A stretch of DNA of 64,000 bases, from NCBI GenBank assembly GCA_947450025.1, contig CANFTW010000013.1:33665-97664 (forward strand), in the 5' to 3' direction. This document shows positions 31,195 to 41,210 of the stretch, one piece after another. The notes below the pieces were generated by a model, which saw nothing but the letters and a program-made list of their open reading frames with translations, had not been told where the DNA came from and made no database searches. Each line of letters starts with the position of its first letter. Within the stretch, counting starts at the first letter, position 1. The position numbers were made by a program, and so were the translations under genes. Source of the stretch: Bacteroidota bacterium. Its GTDB lineage: Bacteria > Bacteroidota > Bacteroidia > B-17B0 > Aurantibacillaceae.

Positions 31195-32529
31195 ATGAAA
31201 CAATTTATAACTACATCTGCTTTACTATTGGTAAGTTTGGTTGGATTAGCTCAGCTAAGTCCACAAATAACATCTTGGATAATAAATACGAATAGTGCTG
31301 TGGGAAGTTGCACTGCTTGTGCTAGTCAAACAATAACATCTGTGCCGGCTAATATTCAAACGGTTCAATATTCAGCGACCCAAGTATATGTAAGCGCAAC
31401 TGGTGTTCCTTCATACAACATAGGTTTATGGACAGCAAATCCCAATCAACCGGCAAATCAAAATTTAGTATGTAAATTTACAAGGGCTGCCGTTCAAAAT
31501 ACATCAACAGCTATTTATTGTCCTAATGGAAGTATTGGCTTATGGAGCAATGGTGTTGCTATTTTTAATCCTAAAGATGGTCAATATTGGAATAACTCTA
31601 CAGGCGCCTTTGCAAATGGAGTTACAACAACAGGGTACAATAGAAATGCTTTAGTTTATGAAGGAGTTAGTTTTGATAATTGCCTTGGTCATCCTCAACA
31701 ACAGGGAACTTATCACAACCATGTAAACCCAACTTGTCTTTACAATTCTGCAAACACAGCAGTACATTCACCTATTATAGGTTATGCATTTGATGGCTTT
31801 CCAATTTACGGGGCTTATGCATATACGAATACAAATGGCACTGGAGCTATAAAAAGAATGACTCCAAGTTTTGTTTTAGCACCAAGCACAGGCACTGTAT
31901 TATTAGGCGCAAATTCTGCATCGGCAGCAGCCACTCCAACCACACCAACAACACGTAATGCAGGGCCACCAGTAAACACATCTTATCCATTGGGTAATAT
32001 GTTAGAAGATTATGTTTACGTTGCAGGTTCTGGCGATTTAGATTTTCACAATGGTCGTTTTTGTATTACGCCTGAATATCCTTCAGGCACATATGCCTAT
32101 TTTGTTACAATTGATGCAACTGGCTACCCTGTTTATCCTTTTGTATTAGGGCCAACTTATTATGGAACTGTTCAAGCTGGAAATACAGGCCCTGGTGGTG
32201 GACATAATACTATTACAGAACCAACAACAGTTTATACTCCAACAAGCACAGCAACAGGCATTTCAGAAATCACAAATAAAGCTATTATGTGCATTATTTG
32301 GCCAAATCCTGTTGAAGATGTGACATCTATTTATATGGATGTTAATAGTAAAAATAATGTTAAAGGAAGTTTGTATAATACCAAAGGTCAGTTAATACAA
32401 ACCTTTGATAATTTGCAGCCTAGTATATCATACCCTTTAGATATGAGTAATTATTCTTCTGGTATATATATGTTAGTTTTAGAGTCAGGGAATGAAGTTA
32501 TAAAACAAAAAATATTGAAGGTTAAATAG
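31195..32529 (+). CDS. YHYH domain protein with T9SS C-terminal sorting domain
   Basis: 'HPQQQGTYHNHVNPTCLY..SPIIGYAFDGFPIYGAYAY' and 'DYVYVAGSGDLDFHNGRFCITPEYPSGTYAYFVTID'; C-term 'IWPNPVEDVTSIYMD..SSGIYMLVLESGN'. Confidence 0.88.
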   Translation: MKQFITTSALLLVSLVGLAQLSPQITSWIINTNSAVGSCTACASQTITSVPANIQTVQYSATQVYVSATGVPSYNIGLWTANPNQPANQNLVCKFTRAAVQNTSTAIYCPNGSIGLWSNGVAIFNPKDGQYWNNSTGAFANGVTTTGYNRNALVYEGVSFDNCLGHPQQQGTYHNHVNPTCLYNSANTAVHSPIIGYAFDGFPIYGAYAYTNTNGTGAIKRMTPSFVLAPSTGTVLLGANSASAAATPTTPTTRNAGPPVNTSYPLGNMLEDYVYVAGSGDLDFHNGRFCITPEYPSGTYAYFVTIDATGYPVYPFVLGPTYYGTVQAGNTGPGGGHNTITEPTTVYTPTSTATGISEITNKAIMCIIWPNPVEDVTSIYMDVNSKNNVKGSLYNTKGQLIQTFDNLQPSISYPLDMSNYSSGIYMLVLESGNEVIKQKILKVK

Positions 32530-32552
32530 TATAGAGTTTTTAAAAATTTCAT

Positions 32553-32597
32553 AAACAAACACATTTACTAATTTAAGTAAATGTGTTTGTTTTTTTA
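32553..32597 (+). terminator. Rho-independent terminator after the YHYH gene
   Basis: AAACAAACACATTTACT-AATTT-AAGTAAATGTGTTTGTTTTTTT. Confidence 0.85.
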
Positions 32598-32623
32598 TTC
32601 TTATATTGAATGATAATATTTAA

Positions 32624-33388
32624 ATGAAAAAAACACATAACATATTCGTTTTTTGCACAATTTTGCTACTAATTATTCCACAATTTAGTTTTACACCTAT
32701 AGTAAAGTCTGTTAAAGGACAACTTCAGATAAATTTTAAACATGTTGTTGAAAATGAGTTATTAAAATTAGATTCTGCTTATTATAAAAATGAACTTGGA
32801 CAAAGCTTTAAAATATCTAAATTCAAATACTATCTGGGAGAAATTCATTTAAAAAGCGTTCAAGGAAAAGATTATTATTCGAAAAGTTATTTTTTAGTAA
32901 ATGAAGATGAAGAGTCATCAAAACAAATTACATTAAATCAAATTCCAAACGGAAACTATATAAGTATTAGTTTTATCTTGGGTGTTGATAGCATAGATAA
33001 TTGCAGTGGTGCAAAATCTGGTGCTCTTGATCCTTTAAATGCTATGTTTTGGGCATGGAATACAGGTTATATATTCTTAAAATTAGAAGGTAATTCACCC
33101 GTATCAAAATCACCTGGAGGAATGTTCGAATACCATATTGGTGGCTACAAACAACCTAGTAATTGTATTCGAAAAATAGAATTAGATCTTACAAAAAATC
33201 CAATCATTATTAATAATAAAGTTAGTTTTTTAGAATTAAAAACAAATCTCAGTGAAATTTTAAAGAGTCCAAATACTATTGATTTTTCTATTTTATCATC
33301 TGTAACAGATTCAAAAAATGCAGATTTAATTGCTAATAATTATAAAGATATGTTTAGTGTTTTAAGTGTAAAAAATGAAAATCAATAA
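32624..33388 (+). CDS. MbnP-like protein (second copy)
   Basis: 'FILGVDSIDNCSGAKSGALDPLNAMFWAWNTGYIFLKLEGNSP', 'FEYHIGGYKQP'. Confidence 0.85.
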   Translation: MKKTHNIFVFCTILLLIIPQFSFTPIVKSVKGQLQINFKHVVENELLKLDSAYYKNELGQSFKISKFKYYLGEIHLKSVQGKDYYSKSYFLVNEDEESSKQITLNQIPNGNYISISFILGVDSIDNCSGAKSGALDPLNAMFWAWNTGYIFLKLEGNSPVSKSPGGMFEYHIGGYKQPSNCIRKIELDLTKNPIIINNKVSFLELKTNLSEILKSPNTIDFSILSSVTDSKNADLIANNYKDMFSVLSVKNENQ

Positions 33389-34427
33389 ACTATATATTAG
33401 TCTTACTTTAATCGGTATCAATATAACTTTTTTAAGTTTTAAAGAAGATCCTAATAAAAAAATTACTTTAAAAGACATCACCTTTACTAATCCAAAAGGA
33501 TTCCCAAAACCCAATTACAATTTTGATAATAATAAACTAAGCGTAGAGAAATTTATATTAGGTAAAACCTTATTCTATGATAATATTTTATCAAAAGATA
33601 ATTCAGTGAATTGCGGCACTTGCCACCAACAATTTGCTGCTTTTGCTCATATTGACCATAAATTGAGTCATGGTATTTACGCTAAAATCGGAACCCGTAA
33701 TGTTCCAGCACTGCAAAATTTAATATGGAAAGATAGCTATATGTGGGACGGAGGTGTAAATAATCTAGAGGTTCAACCTATTAATCCCATTATAAATCCT
33801 ATTGAAATGGACGAAACAATTGAAAATGTTTTAATTAAATTAAAAAAAGATTCAACTTATGTTTCATTATTTAAAAAAGCTTATAAAGACACAATCATAA
33901 ATTCTCAAAGACTTTTGAAATCTTTGGCACAATTTACAGGTTTATTAATTTCAGTCAATTCTCGTTATGATAAATACATGAATAAAAAAGACACTTTTTC
34001 TATTTCCGAAAAAAACGGTTTAAAATTATTTAAAACGAAATGTGCTAATTGTCATACCGAACCTTTATTTACAGACAATAGTTATAGAAATAATGGGATA
34101 AAGATAGATACTTTGTTAAATGATTCAGGAAGAGGAAAGATAACAGGTATTGAAAAAGATAATCAAACTTTTAAAGTTCCAAGTTTAAGAAATATTGAAA
34201 TAACTTATCCATATATGCATGATGGAAGATATAAAACATTATTACAAGTCCTAAACCATTATTCAGATACAACTAATTTTGAAAAAAATGAAGATACGAG
34301 TTTACATAAAATTGGACATTTAACACTCGTTGAAAAGACAGATATTATAGCGTTTTTAAAAACCTTGACAGATAGAGCATTTTTATATGATAAGCGTTTT
34401 TCAGATCCTTTCGTAAGATATAACTAA
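33375..34427 (+). CDS. Di-heme cytochrome c peroxidase / MbnH-like (second copy)
   Basis: 'CGTCHQQF', 'CANCHTEP', 'VPSLRNIEITYPYMHDGRY'; overlaps the preceding MbnP-like ORF by 14 nt. Confidence 0.9.
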   Translation: MKINKLYISLTLIGINITFLSFKEDPNKKITLKDITFTNPKGFPKPNYNFDNNKLSVEKFILGKTLFYDNILSKDNSVNCGTCHQQFAAFAHIDHKLSHGIYAKIGTRNVPALQNLIWKDSYMWDGGVNNLEVQPINPIINPIEMDETIENVLIKLKKDSTYVSLFKKAYKDTIINSQRLLKSLAQFTGLLISVNSRYDKYMNKKDTFSISEKNGLKLFKTKCANCHTEPLFTDNSYRNNGIKIDTLLNDSGRGKITGIEKDNQTFKVPSLRNIEITYPYMHDGRYKTLLQVLNHYSDTTNFEKNEDTSLHKIGHLTLVEKTDIIAFLKTLTDRAFLYDKRFSDPFVRYN

Positions 34428-34485
34428 ATGCCACATATTATATGATTTCCGATTAAAATAATACCTCTCAATGAGAAATCAAATA

Positions 34486-35097
34486 TTACTTTACTTCAAA
34501 GTCTAAAAACAAATCTCCATTCAAGTATCCTTGTAATTGATCGCCAATCGCAACTGGACCAACCCCTTCTGGAGTTCCAGTATAAATTAAATCACCAACT
34601 TTTAAAGTCACAAATTGTGAAACATAGGCAATCATCTGATCAAACGTAAATAGTAAATCCTTCGTGTTGCCAACTTGTCGAGAGACGCCATTAATTTTTA
34701 ATTCAAAATTAATGTCATTTAAATTTCCTAACTGGGATTTGGATACAAATTTTCCTAAGGGTGCCGAAGCATCAAATGCTTTTGCTTTTTCCCAAGGTAA
34801 ACCTTTTGCTTTACATTGCGCCTGTAAATCTCTGGCTGTGAAGTCAATACCTAAACCTATCTCATCATAATATTTATGAGCAAATTGAGCATCTATATGT
34901 TTACCAACTTTGTTAATTTTAATCACCACTTCAATTTCATGATGCAAATCTTTGGTAAACTCTGGATAATAAAAAGGTTCTCCATCTTTTAATAAAGCCG
35001 TATCAGGTTTCATAAAAAATACGGGTTCTGTAGGAACTTCACTTTTCATTTCCTTTGCGTGTTCGGCGTAATTACGACCTATGCATATTATTTTCAT
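34486..35097 (-). CDS. Fumarylacetoacetate hydrolase family protein
   Basis: 'IICIGRNYAEHAKEM', 'EPVFFMKPDTALL', 'HHEIEVVIKI', 'GDLIYTGTPEGVGPVAIGD'. Confidence 0.95.
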   Translation of the reverse strand: MKIICIGRNYAEHAKEMKSEVPTEPVFFMKPDTALLKDGEPFYYPEFTKDLHHEIEVVIKINKVGKHIDAQFAHKYYDEIGLGIDFTARDLQAQCKAKGLPWEKAKAFDASAPLGKFVSKSQLGNLNDINFELKINGVSRQVGNTKDLLFTFDQMIAYVSQFVTLKVGDLIYTGTPEGVGPVAIGDQLQGYLNGDLFLDFEVK

Positions 35098-35218
35098 ATA
35101 AACTTAGTTTAGAAAGATTAAAAGTATAGAAAGTTACTGTTTTACATCTTGTAACTTTATAACTTTCACAACTTTCAGTTATAAAATTAGTATTTTTGAC
35201 AAATTTAGAATTTTTAAA

Positions 35219-36436
35219 ATGAGCACAACACATTACGATATAATTATTGTTGGAGGAGGTATTGTTGGTTTAGCAACCGCTTACAAACTGCAATCTCATC
35301 ATCCTACAAAAACCATCTTGGTTTTAGAAAAGGAAAAAGAAGTCGCTGCGCATCAAACAGGACATAACTCAGGGGTTATTCATTCTGGCATCTACTACAA
35401 ACCAGGTTCATACAAGGCCATAAAATGTGTTGAAGGAAGACGAGAGTTAATGAGTTTTGTTAAAGAACACAATATTCCTTATGACCTCTGTGGTAAAATT
35501 ATTGTAGCCACTGAAGAAAGTGAATTAGCTCACATGAACAAAGTATTTAATAATGGTGTGGCTAATGGAGTAGAAGGAATTGAAATGATTGATGCCAATC
35601 GTATTAGCGAAATAGAACCACACTGTAAAGGAATTGCAGGTATTTGGGTACCATGCACAGGAATTATTGATTATAGTGACGTAGCGCGAAAGTATGTTGA
35701 ATTAATACATGCTAAAAATAATGGCTGTAAAGTATTAACTGAACATAAAGTTACTGGTTTCAATAAAAAAGGTAATACAACCGATGTGGTTACCGAGAAG
35801 GGAACGTTTAATGCCACTTATATTATTTCATGCGCTGGCTTACAAGCCGATAGAATTACTAAAAAAGATCATGTAAAAACAGATTCAGCTATTGTTGGAT
35901 TTAGAGGCGATTATTATGATTTAACCGAGAAGGGTAGAAGCAAGGTAAAAAATTTAATTTACCCAGTGCCAAATCCTAAATTTCCATTTTTAGGGGTACA
36001 CTTTACCAGAATGATTAAAGGTGGTGTAGAATGTGGGCCAAATGCAGTTTTTGTATTTGACCGCGAGGGCTATAGCAAAACAGCCTTTAGTTTTAAAGAT
36101 ACCTTAGAAGCTTTTGGCTTTAAAGGGACATGGAAATTCTTTTGGAAACACTGGCGTTTTGGATTAGATGAATACCGAGGAGCTTTTAGCAAAGCCTATT
36201 TTTTAAATCGTTTACGGAAACTAATTCCTGATTTACAAATGGATGATATTGAACCCGCTCGTTGTGGCATTAGAGCCATGGCTTTAGGTCCAGAAGGAGA
36301 AATGTTAGACGATTTTAAAATTGAGTTTTCAGGTAACTCCATGCATGTAATTAATTCTCCTTCTCCAGCAGCTACAGCATCATTGGCTTATGGTAATGAG
36401 ATTGCAGAACAAGCTAAAGCTTATTTCAAACTTTAA
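35219..36436 (+). CDS. lhgO: L-2-hydroxyglutarate oxidase
   Basis: FAD motif 'DIIIVGGGIVGLATAYKL', 'HQTGHNSGVIHSGIYYKPGSYKA', 'HVINSPSPAATASLAYG'. Confidence 0.94.
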   Translation: MSTTHYDIIIVGGGIVGLATAYKLQSHHPTKTILVLEKEKEVAAHQTGHNSGVIHSGIYYKPGSYKAIKCVEGRRELMSFVKEHNIPYDLCGKIIVATEESELAHMNKVFNNGVANGVEGIEMIDANRISEIEPHCKGIAGIWVPCTGIIDYSDVARKYVELIHAKNNGCKVLTEHKVTGFNKKGNTTDVVTEKGTFNATYIISCAGLQADRITKKDHVKTDSAIVGFRGDYYDLTEKGRSKVKNLIYPVPNPKFPFLGVHFTRMIKGGVECGPNAVFVFDREGYSKTAFSFKDTLEAFGFKGTWKFFWKHWRFGLDEYRGAFSKAYFLNRLRKLIPDLQMDDIEPARCGIRAMALGPEGEMLDDFKIEFSGNSMHVINSPSPAATASLAYGNEIAEQAKAYFKL

Positions 36437-36450
36437 AATTTAATTAGCAT

Positions 36451-36484
36451 AAAAAAAGCCTCTGTTTTACAGAGGCTTTTTTTT
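36451..36484. terminator. Bidirectional terminator
   Basis: AAAAAAAGCCTCTGTTTTACAGAGGCTTTTTTTT between convergent genes. Confidence 0.85.
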
Positions 36485-36497
36485 GTTTAATAAAATA

Positions 36498-36776
36498 TTA
36501 TTCAACAGTAATACAACCATCTTTAATCACGATTTTTGCACTGTTTTTTACTTTCACCCATCCACAAGATGTTTTAATTTCAACTTCATTAGCACTTGTT
36601 TGAATAGAGGTATCGCCAGTTGTAGAAGAATTAAATTCTACAGATTGTGTAGAGCCTTGTGATCTTACTTCCATTTTATAACTTTTGGAATCTTTGTTAT
36701 AATAATGAATGGTAAATGCACTTGCCAATGAAGTGATCATTAAAAAAGCTGCTGAAAATAATGTTTTAAGATTCAT
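36498..36776 (-). CDS. Small exported hypothetical protein
   Basis: Signal peptide ('LFSAAFLMITSLASA'), flanked by the terminator at 36451. Confidence 0.65.
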   Translation of the reverse strand: MNLKTLFSAAFLMITSLASAFTIHYYNKDSKSYKMEVRSQGSTQSVEFNSSTTGDTSIQTSANEVEIKTSCGWVKVKNSAKIVIKDGCITVE

Positions 36777-36987
36777 AGTTATTTTTTTTAGTTTGTTAGT
36801 ATACCAAATCTACACTTTTTTTTGAAAAAATAATAAATCAATCAGATAATTAAATAATCCAAATTCAATAAAACATCTTTATCTTTTATTTGAAAATACC
36901 TTGTAACTATGTATCTTTATTATAGAACATGAGAAAATATTACATCAAATCTAAATTTATATTACAAATGGCATCTTCGAATAAATT

Positions 36988-37527
36988 ATGAAACATCTCA
37001 TTCTATTCTGCGTTCTATCCTATAAGCTATTTGCTCAAACATTAAATTATGAGCAAATAAAAAAATATGTTTCAAAAATAGATTCTCTCAAACAACATCA
37101 TCAACTTAAATCATATACCAATTCAGTCATGTCTTTTTGCGGAGGTGGAGTTAAGGGATATTATGACCATCATCAATTAGTTTATATCAATTCTACCTAT
37201 TCTGCAGAACTAGGTTATTCAAGTCGTATTGTATACTTAAAAGACTCTGTTCCTTACAAAATTATTTACAGAGAACATTTTGCTGAATGGGATAAACACC
37301 TTAAAAAATATCCAAATTCAAATGATCAAGATATCGAAAAAAGAATGACTTACACTGATACGGTATATACCATTATTTTAAGCAAAAACACTGTCGTTAC
37401 TAAATTATCAAACCATAAAGTCATTAGTCATATCATAAATCAAGAACTCCTCAAGCACTTATTAGAGTGTGTTCAGGTGATGAGATTAGAAATTGAAAAA
37501 GAAAAAAATGGTCAAAAAGACCAATAA
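36988..37527 (+). CDS. Exported hypothetical protein
   Basis: Signal-like N-terminus 'LILFCVLSYKLFAQ'. Confidence 0.65.
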   Translation: MKHLILFCVLSYKLFAQTLNYEQIKKYVSKIDSLKQHHQLKSYTNSVMSFCGGGVKGYYDHHQLVYINSTYSAELGYSSRIVYLKDSVPYKIIYREHFAEWDKHLKKYPNSNDQDIEKRMTYTDTVYTIILSKNTVVTKLSNHKVISHIINQELLKHLLECVQVMRLEIEKEKNGQKDQ

Positions 37528-37562
37528 TCCTTGTTTTTTAAAAAGAAATATAAAAACCAATC

Positions 37563-37841
37563 ATGACTGCTATTTATATCCTATTCGTTATTTTAATCCT
37601 TTTATTAACGATTTATTTTTTCATCAAACGTGTTGAGTTTAGAAAATTTTTAACGGGTGCTTTTTTTGTGAGTGGAGGCATTCAATTGTATCTTGCTTTT
37701 GTCAAAGTATCTATCCCTATTGTAGGCACCAACATGGTTCAAAATTCAGAAATAGGTTATACCAGAGGAACACTACACCTTATGCTTTGTATCGTTTGTT
37801 TCTATTTTGGGTTTATTAAAAAAACAACTCCTAAAAATTAA
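37563..37841 (+). CDS. Small membrane protein (about 3 TM)
   Basis: Hydrophobic segments along a 92-aa ORF. Confidence 0.6.
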   Translation: MTAIYILFVILILLLTIYFFIKRVEFRKFLTGAFFVSGGIQLYLAFVKVSIPIVGTNMVQNSEIGYTRGTLHLMLCIVCFYFGFIKKTTPKN

Positions 37842-37854
37842 AAACACCTATTCT

Positions 37855-38529
37855 ATGATTAGTAAATACCAATTAAACATACTTTTACTATTAGGTAATT
37901 TAATAGGATTTACTCAAACATTTAAGGAGATAAAAAAATTTCCTTTAAAACAATTACCTATCGTAATAGACTATAGTCTTGATGAACAAAAGTATTATGG
38001 AGCGATTTATCATACCGATACACTTAAGATTCAAGGTGAAGATTCAACTGAACGTATTATTGAAGAAGTATATGAGACTAGTGTATACAAAAAAGATTCT
38101 ACCTTACTTTTGAGTGAAGATTTTGTTAAAACGTATTTGCTCTTTTCTAACGAATCCTTATATCATCAAGAAGATTGGGATCAAGGTGATTCAATAATAA
38201 ATCAATTTTATGCTGTTGGTTCTATCAAATTTTCCAAATCATACACTGGTATAATTTACGAACGTTTTTACATCTTACGATCTTTTCCTAATTCCGAAAA
38301 GTATCTTTGCATCTTAGATGCTCAACACCACTTAGTTTCAAAATTAAAAATAGCCTCATTTATTTTTGGAGGTTGGGGCATAGGCTATTCGGGAGGTAAA
38401 GTTCCTTGGTTCCCTTTTGAACTAGGAACCATTCAAAAAGATTTACATATCCTCATTCATCATAGTCAAGGTGATCCCGATACTTTATTTAAGTTGGATG
38501 TAAAGGGAAACATTATCCCATTGAATTAA
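37855..38529 (+). CDS. Exported hypothetical protein
   Basis: ORF begins at 37807, but the in-frame ATG at 37855 (MISKYQLNILLLLGNLIGFTQ) gives a signal peptide. Confidence 0.6.
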   Translation: MISKYQLNILLLLGNLIGFTQTFKEIKKFPLKQLPIVIDYSLDEQKYYGAIYHTDTLKIQGEDSTERIIEEVYETSVYKKDSTLLLSEDFVKTYLLFSNESLYHQEDWDQGDSIINQFYAVGSIKFSKSYTGIIYERFYILRSFPNSEKYLCILDAQHHLVSKLKIASFIFGGWGIGYSGGKVPWFPFELGTIQKDLHILIHHSQGDPDTLFKLDVKGNIIPLN

Positions 38530-38592
38530 AACTCATTCATAAACAACAAAATCATTTGTAAAGTTTATCAAATTTTGTATCTTTAATTAACC

Positions 38593-39447
38593 ATGAGAAA
38601 AACCATAACGAGTCTTTTAGCCATCATCACACTTAGTGTATGCGCGCAAAAAAATCTAACCGAGGAAGCCCAACCTATTGTTGCCGAAGGAAAATTATTG
38701 TATAAATCAGAAATGGCTTCATGGTATGGAACAGACTTATTTTTAGAAAACTATAAAAACAGAGATAATATTGGAGGCTATTTCTCTTATACTGATAAAG
38801 ATATCTCTAAATGTATTTTCTTTTCAAAAGCAAATACCCCTAGGGTTATTGGCACTATATCATTTGACAGCACGTATAGTATGCAAAGTGCAAAAGTAGA
38901 CATAGCCGAAAGAGAATTTTCTAATTATGAGAACGACATTTATATCATTAGAAAAAAAGCGTTAGAAGAAGTCAATTCAGATACCTTGTTTAAATCTTAT
39001 AATAATACCAATCTTAATTTTATTCCATTAATCAATGGAAAAGAAAAAAAGGTCTATATTTTAACAGGTCCTCAACAAGGCGGCGTTGTTATTTTTGGAA
39101 ACGATTACTTATTAACCTTTGATAAAAACAATACATTAACACTTAAAAAACAACTACATAAAAACATTATACCTATCTACTACGGACAAAAAGAAGAGGA
39201 AGGAAAACAAGTTGAAGGTGCCGTGCATAATCATTTACCTGAAACAGGAGATTTTATAACAGCAACCGACATTTGCACTTTAATGCTGTATGAAAAATTT
39301 GCAAAATGGAAAACACATAATGTAGTATCAGAAAAATATTTAAATATTTGGAATTGTGAAACCAATCAATTAACTGTTATTACAATGAAAGTGGTTGATA
39401 AAATAAATAAAGACCAAGAAAAACGTCATCCTAAAAAAGTTGAATAA
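38593..39447 (+). CDS. Exported hypothetical protein
   Basis: Signal peptide 'MRKTITSLLAIITLSVCAQ'. Confidence 0.65.
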   Translation: MRKTITSLLAIITLSVCAQKNLTEEAQPIVAEGKLLYKSEMASWYGTDLFLENYKNRDNIGGYFSYTDKDISKCIFFSKANTPRVIGTISFDSTYSMQSAKVDIAEREFSNYENDIYIIRKKALEEVNSDTLFKSYNNTNLNFIPLINGKEKKVYILTGPQQGGVVIFGNDYLLTFDKNNTLTLKKQLHKNIIPIYYGQKEEEGKQVEGAVHNHLPETGDFITATDICTLMLYEKFAKWKTHNVVSEKYLNIWNCETNQLTVITMKVVDKINKDQEKRHPKKVE

Positions 39448-39449
39448 CT

Positions 39450-39854
39450 ATGAAGACATCATTAATTAATTTTATTGTATGTCTATTGCTTTGCTTTATC
39501 GAAACAGGTTGCAAAAAAACAGCTATTCCTGATCAACAAGTTAAAATGATTTTTGGGAAATGGAAAGTGGTAAATACTAGTGGAGGATTTGGCGGTGGCC
39601 CAATCTGGCCAAGTGATAAAGACATTTATTTAGAGTTCAAAGAAACTGGACGTTATAAAAAACATGAAAAAGGGAAATTAGTTAAAACCGAAAAATTCAA
39701 ATTCTCCCCTGATAAAAACAATGCCAGTAAATATATCATTGATTATGATGCTTCTAGTATGCCTGATCAAGGTTTTAGCGCATCCCATGATACTTTAATT
39801 CTTTTTGATCGTTATATTTCTGATGGTGGATATTATGTATGTATAAAAAAATAA
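39450..39854 (+). CDS. Small lipoprotein (lipocalin-like hypothetical)
   Basis: Lipobox 'LCFIETGCKK'; 'IFGKWKVVNTSGGFGGGP..YLEFKETGRYKKHEKGKL'. Confidence 0.65.
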   Translation: MKTSLINFIVCLLLCFIETGCKKTAIPDQQVKMIFGKWKVVNTSGGFGGGPIWPSDKDIYLEFKETGRYKKHEKGKLVKTEKFKFSPDKNNASKYIIDYDASSMPDQGFSASHDTLILFDRYISDGGYYVCIKK

Positions 39855-40438
39855 TTACTCATTTGAAAAAATGCTTATCGGTTGGGATTTGTACCGTTTA
39901 CTTATTCTCCTTAATTCAATGTAATTCATCTAAAAAAGAATCAACCCAAGAAAAAGCTCCATTAACGATTGGTGGTTTATATCATTTTGCCCAAACAGAA
40001 GATACTTCATTTTGTAATTCTGAATTAATTATTGGTTCGGATTGCGCAGGTGGTGATTTATATTTTTCAAAACAACACACCGTCATTTTTCAATTTTATT
40101 GCCAAGTACAAGATAGTATATCTTATGATTTAGGAACCTATAGTTTAAGCGATAGTACCATTCAATGTGAATTTACACTCAGTTTCACATATGCATACAA
40201 CGAAATGGATTCACTTCAATTAGAAATTCATCAAGGCGTATTTCAAACAATAAAAACAAAAAGTAAAGTTTTAGTAAAACCTATTGTATGTTCTGAATTT
40301 CCTTTCTATTTCAACTTAACTTGGGAGAGTGATGGAACTTATTGTTATGTTTTAAAGACTGCGGATACTATAAGCTCTCAATTGTTTTTATCAAATATGG
40401 AAAAAATTAAGGCCTTTCAAACGTATCTCAAAAAATAA
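39839..40438 (+). CDS. Hypothetical lipoprotein
   Basis: Lipobox-like 'LFSLIQCNSS'; overlaps the previous ORF by 16 nt. Confidence 0.6.
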   Translation: MYKKIITHLKKCLSVGICTVYLFSLIQCNSSKKESTQEKAPLTIGGLYHFAQTEDTSFCNSELIIGSDCAGGDLYFSKQHTVIFQFYCQVQDSISYDLGTYSLSDSTIQCEFTLSFTYAYNEMDSLQLEIHQGVFQTIKTKSKVLVKPIVCSEFPFYFNLTWESDGTYCYVLKTADTISSQLFLSNMEKIKAFQTYLKK

Positions 40439-40485
40439 TATAATTTAGATACACCTAATCAAAAAACATTTTTAAAAACATCACC

Positions 40486-40950
40486 ATGAAACACATTTTA
40501 GTATTATCGCTTTTAATCTTTAGTTTTGGAGCTGCTAAATCTCAAACCAAGGTATACAAAGGAAATTCTACCAGCTACTCGGATTGTTTATATACCATTA
40601 GTAGTGATAAAATTTACCGAAATAATTCGACGAGCTATTCGGATTGTAAATACACCATCAATTCTAACAAAGTATATCAAGGCAATTCTACTAGTTATTC
40701 CGATTGCTTATATACCATTAGTGGTGATAAAATATATAAAGGTAATTCAACGAGTTATTCGGATTGCTTATATACCATTAGTGGTGATAAAATATATAAA
40801 GGTAATTCAACGAGTTATTCAGATTGTGTATTAACCATTGATGGCAAAAAAGTGTATCAAGGTAATTCAACGAGTTACTCCGATTGTTTAGCGACGGTAG
40901 ATGGGATTGTAAAATATACTGAAGTCGCTATTTTAATTGGACCTTATTAA
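40486..40950 (+). CDS. Exported tandem-repeat protein (6 x 20 aa)
   Basis: Signal peptide 'MKHILVLSLLIFSFGAAKSQ' followed by repeats of Y-x-G-N-S-T-S-Y-S-D-C-x-x-T-I-x-x-x-K-[IV]. Confidence 0.8.
   Translation: MKHILVLSLLIFSFGAAKSQTKVYKGNSTSYSDCLYTISSDKIYRNNSTSYSDCKYTINSNKVYQGNSTSYSDCLYTISGDKIYKGNSTSYSDCLYTISGDKIYKGNSTSYSDCVLTIDGKKVYQGNSTSYSDCLATVDGIVKYTEVAILIGPY
40561..40920 (+). repeat. Six 60-bp tandem repeats
   Basis: Units at 40561, 40621, 40681, 40741, 40801 and 40861; for example 40704-40740 and 40764-40800 are identical over the 3' part of the unit. Confidence 0.93.
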
Positions 40951-40963
40951 CTTTTCCGAGCTC

Positions 40964-41155
40964 TTGAAAAAAAGAACGATATACCTTTTAGTTGGCTGTT
41001 TACTTGTAATCATCAGTATCATCACACTACCTTTAACATTTATATACATAACCTTAATCAATACTAATTTTTGGCCATTTCTGATTTTATGTTTAGGATG
41101 TTTGATATGGGGAATACAACTTATAGTCAAAGGCATTCTATTAAAAAATGAATAA
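40964..41155 (+). CDS. Small membrane protein (2 TM)
   Basis: TTG start at 40964 (LKKRTIYLLVGCLLVII..) in frame with the longer ORF from 40937. Confidence 0.5.
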   Translation: MKKRTIYLLVGCLLVIISIITLPLTFIYITLINTNFWPFLILCLGCLIWGIQLIVKGILLKNE

Positions 41156-41210
41156 GGGTATAATTAAAACATTAGCAATCCTTATATTTATATAAGGAAA
41201 AAGTCAATCC

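Noticed and set aside
36780-36987. AT-rich intergenic stretch considered as small RNA or riboswitch
   Set aside because: No convincing hairpin or conserved motif visible by eye.
40526-40834. 102-aa plus-strand ORF in another frame
   Set aside because: Periodic artefact: 60-bp repeats are a multiple of three, so all frames stay open together. The 40486 frame has the signal peptide and conserved repeat protein.
40561-40920. 60-bp repeats considered as a CRISPR-like array
   Set aside because: Repeats are contiguous, in frame, encode a continuous protein and have no variable spacers or cas genes.
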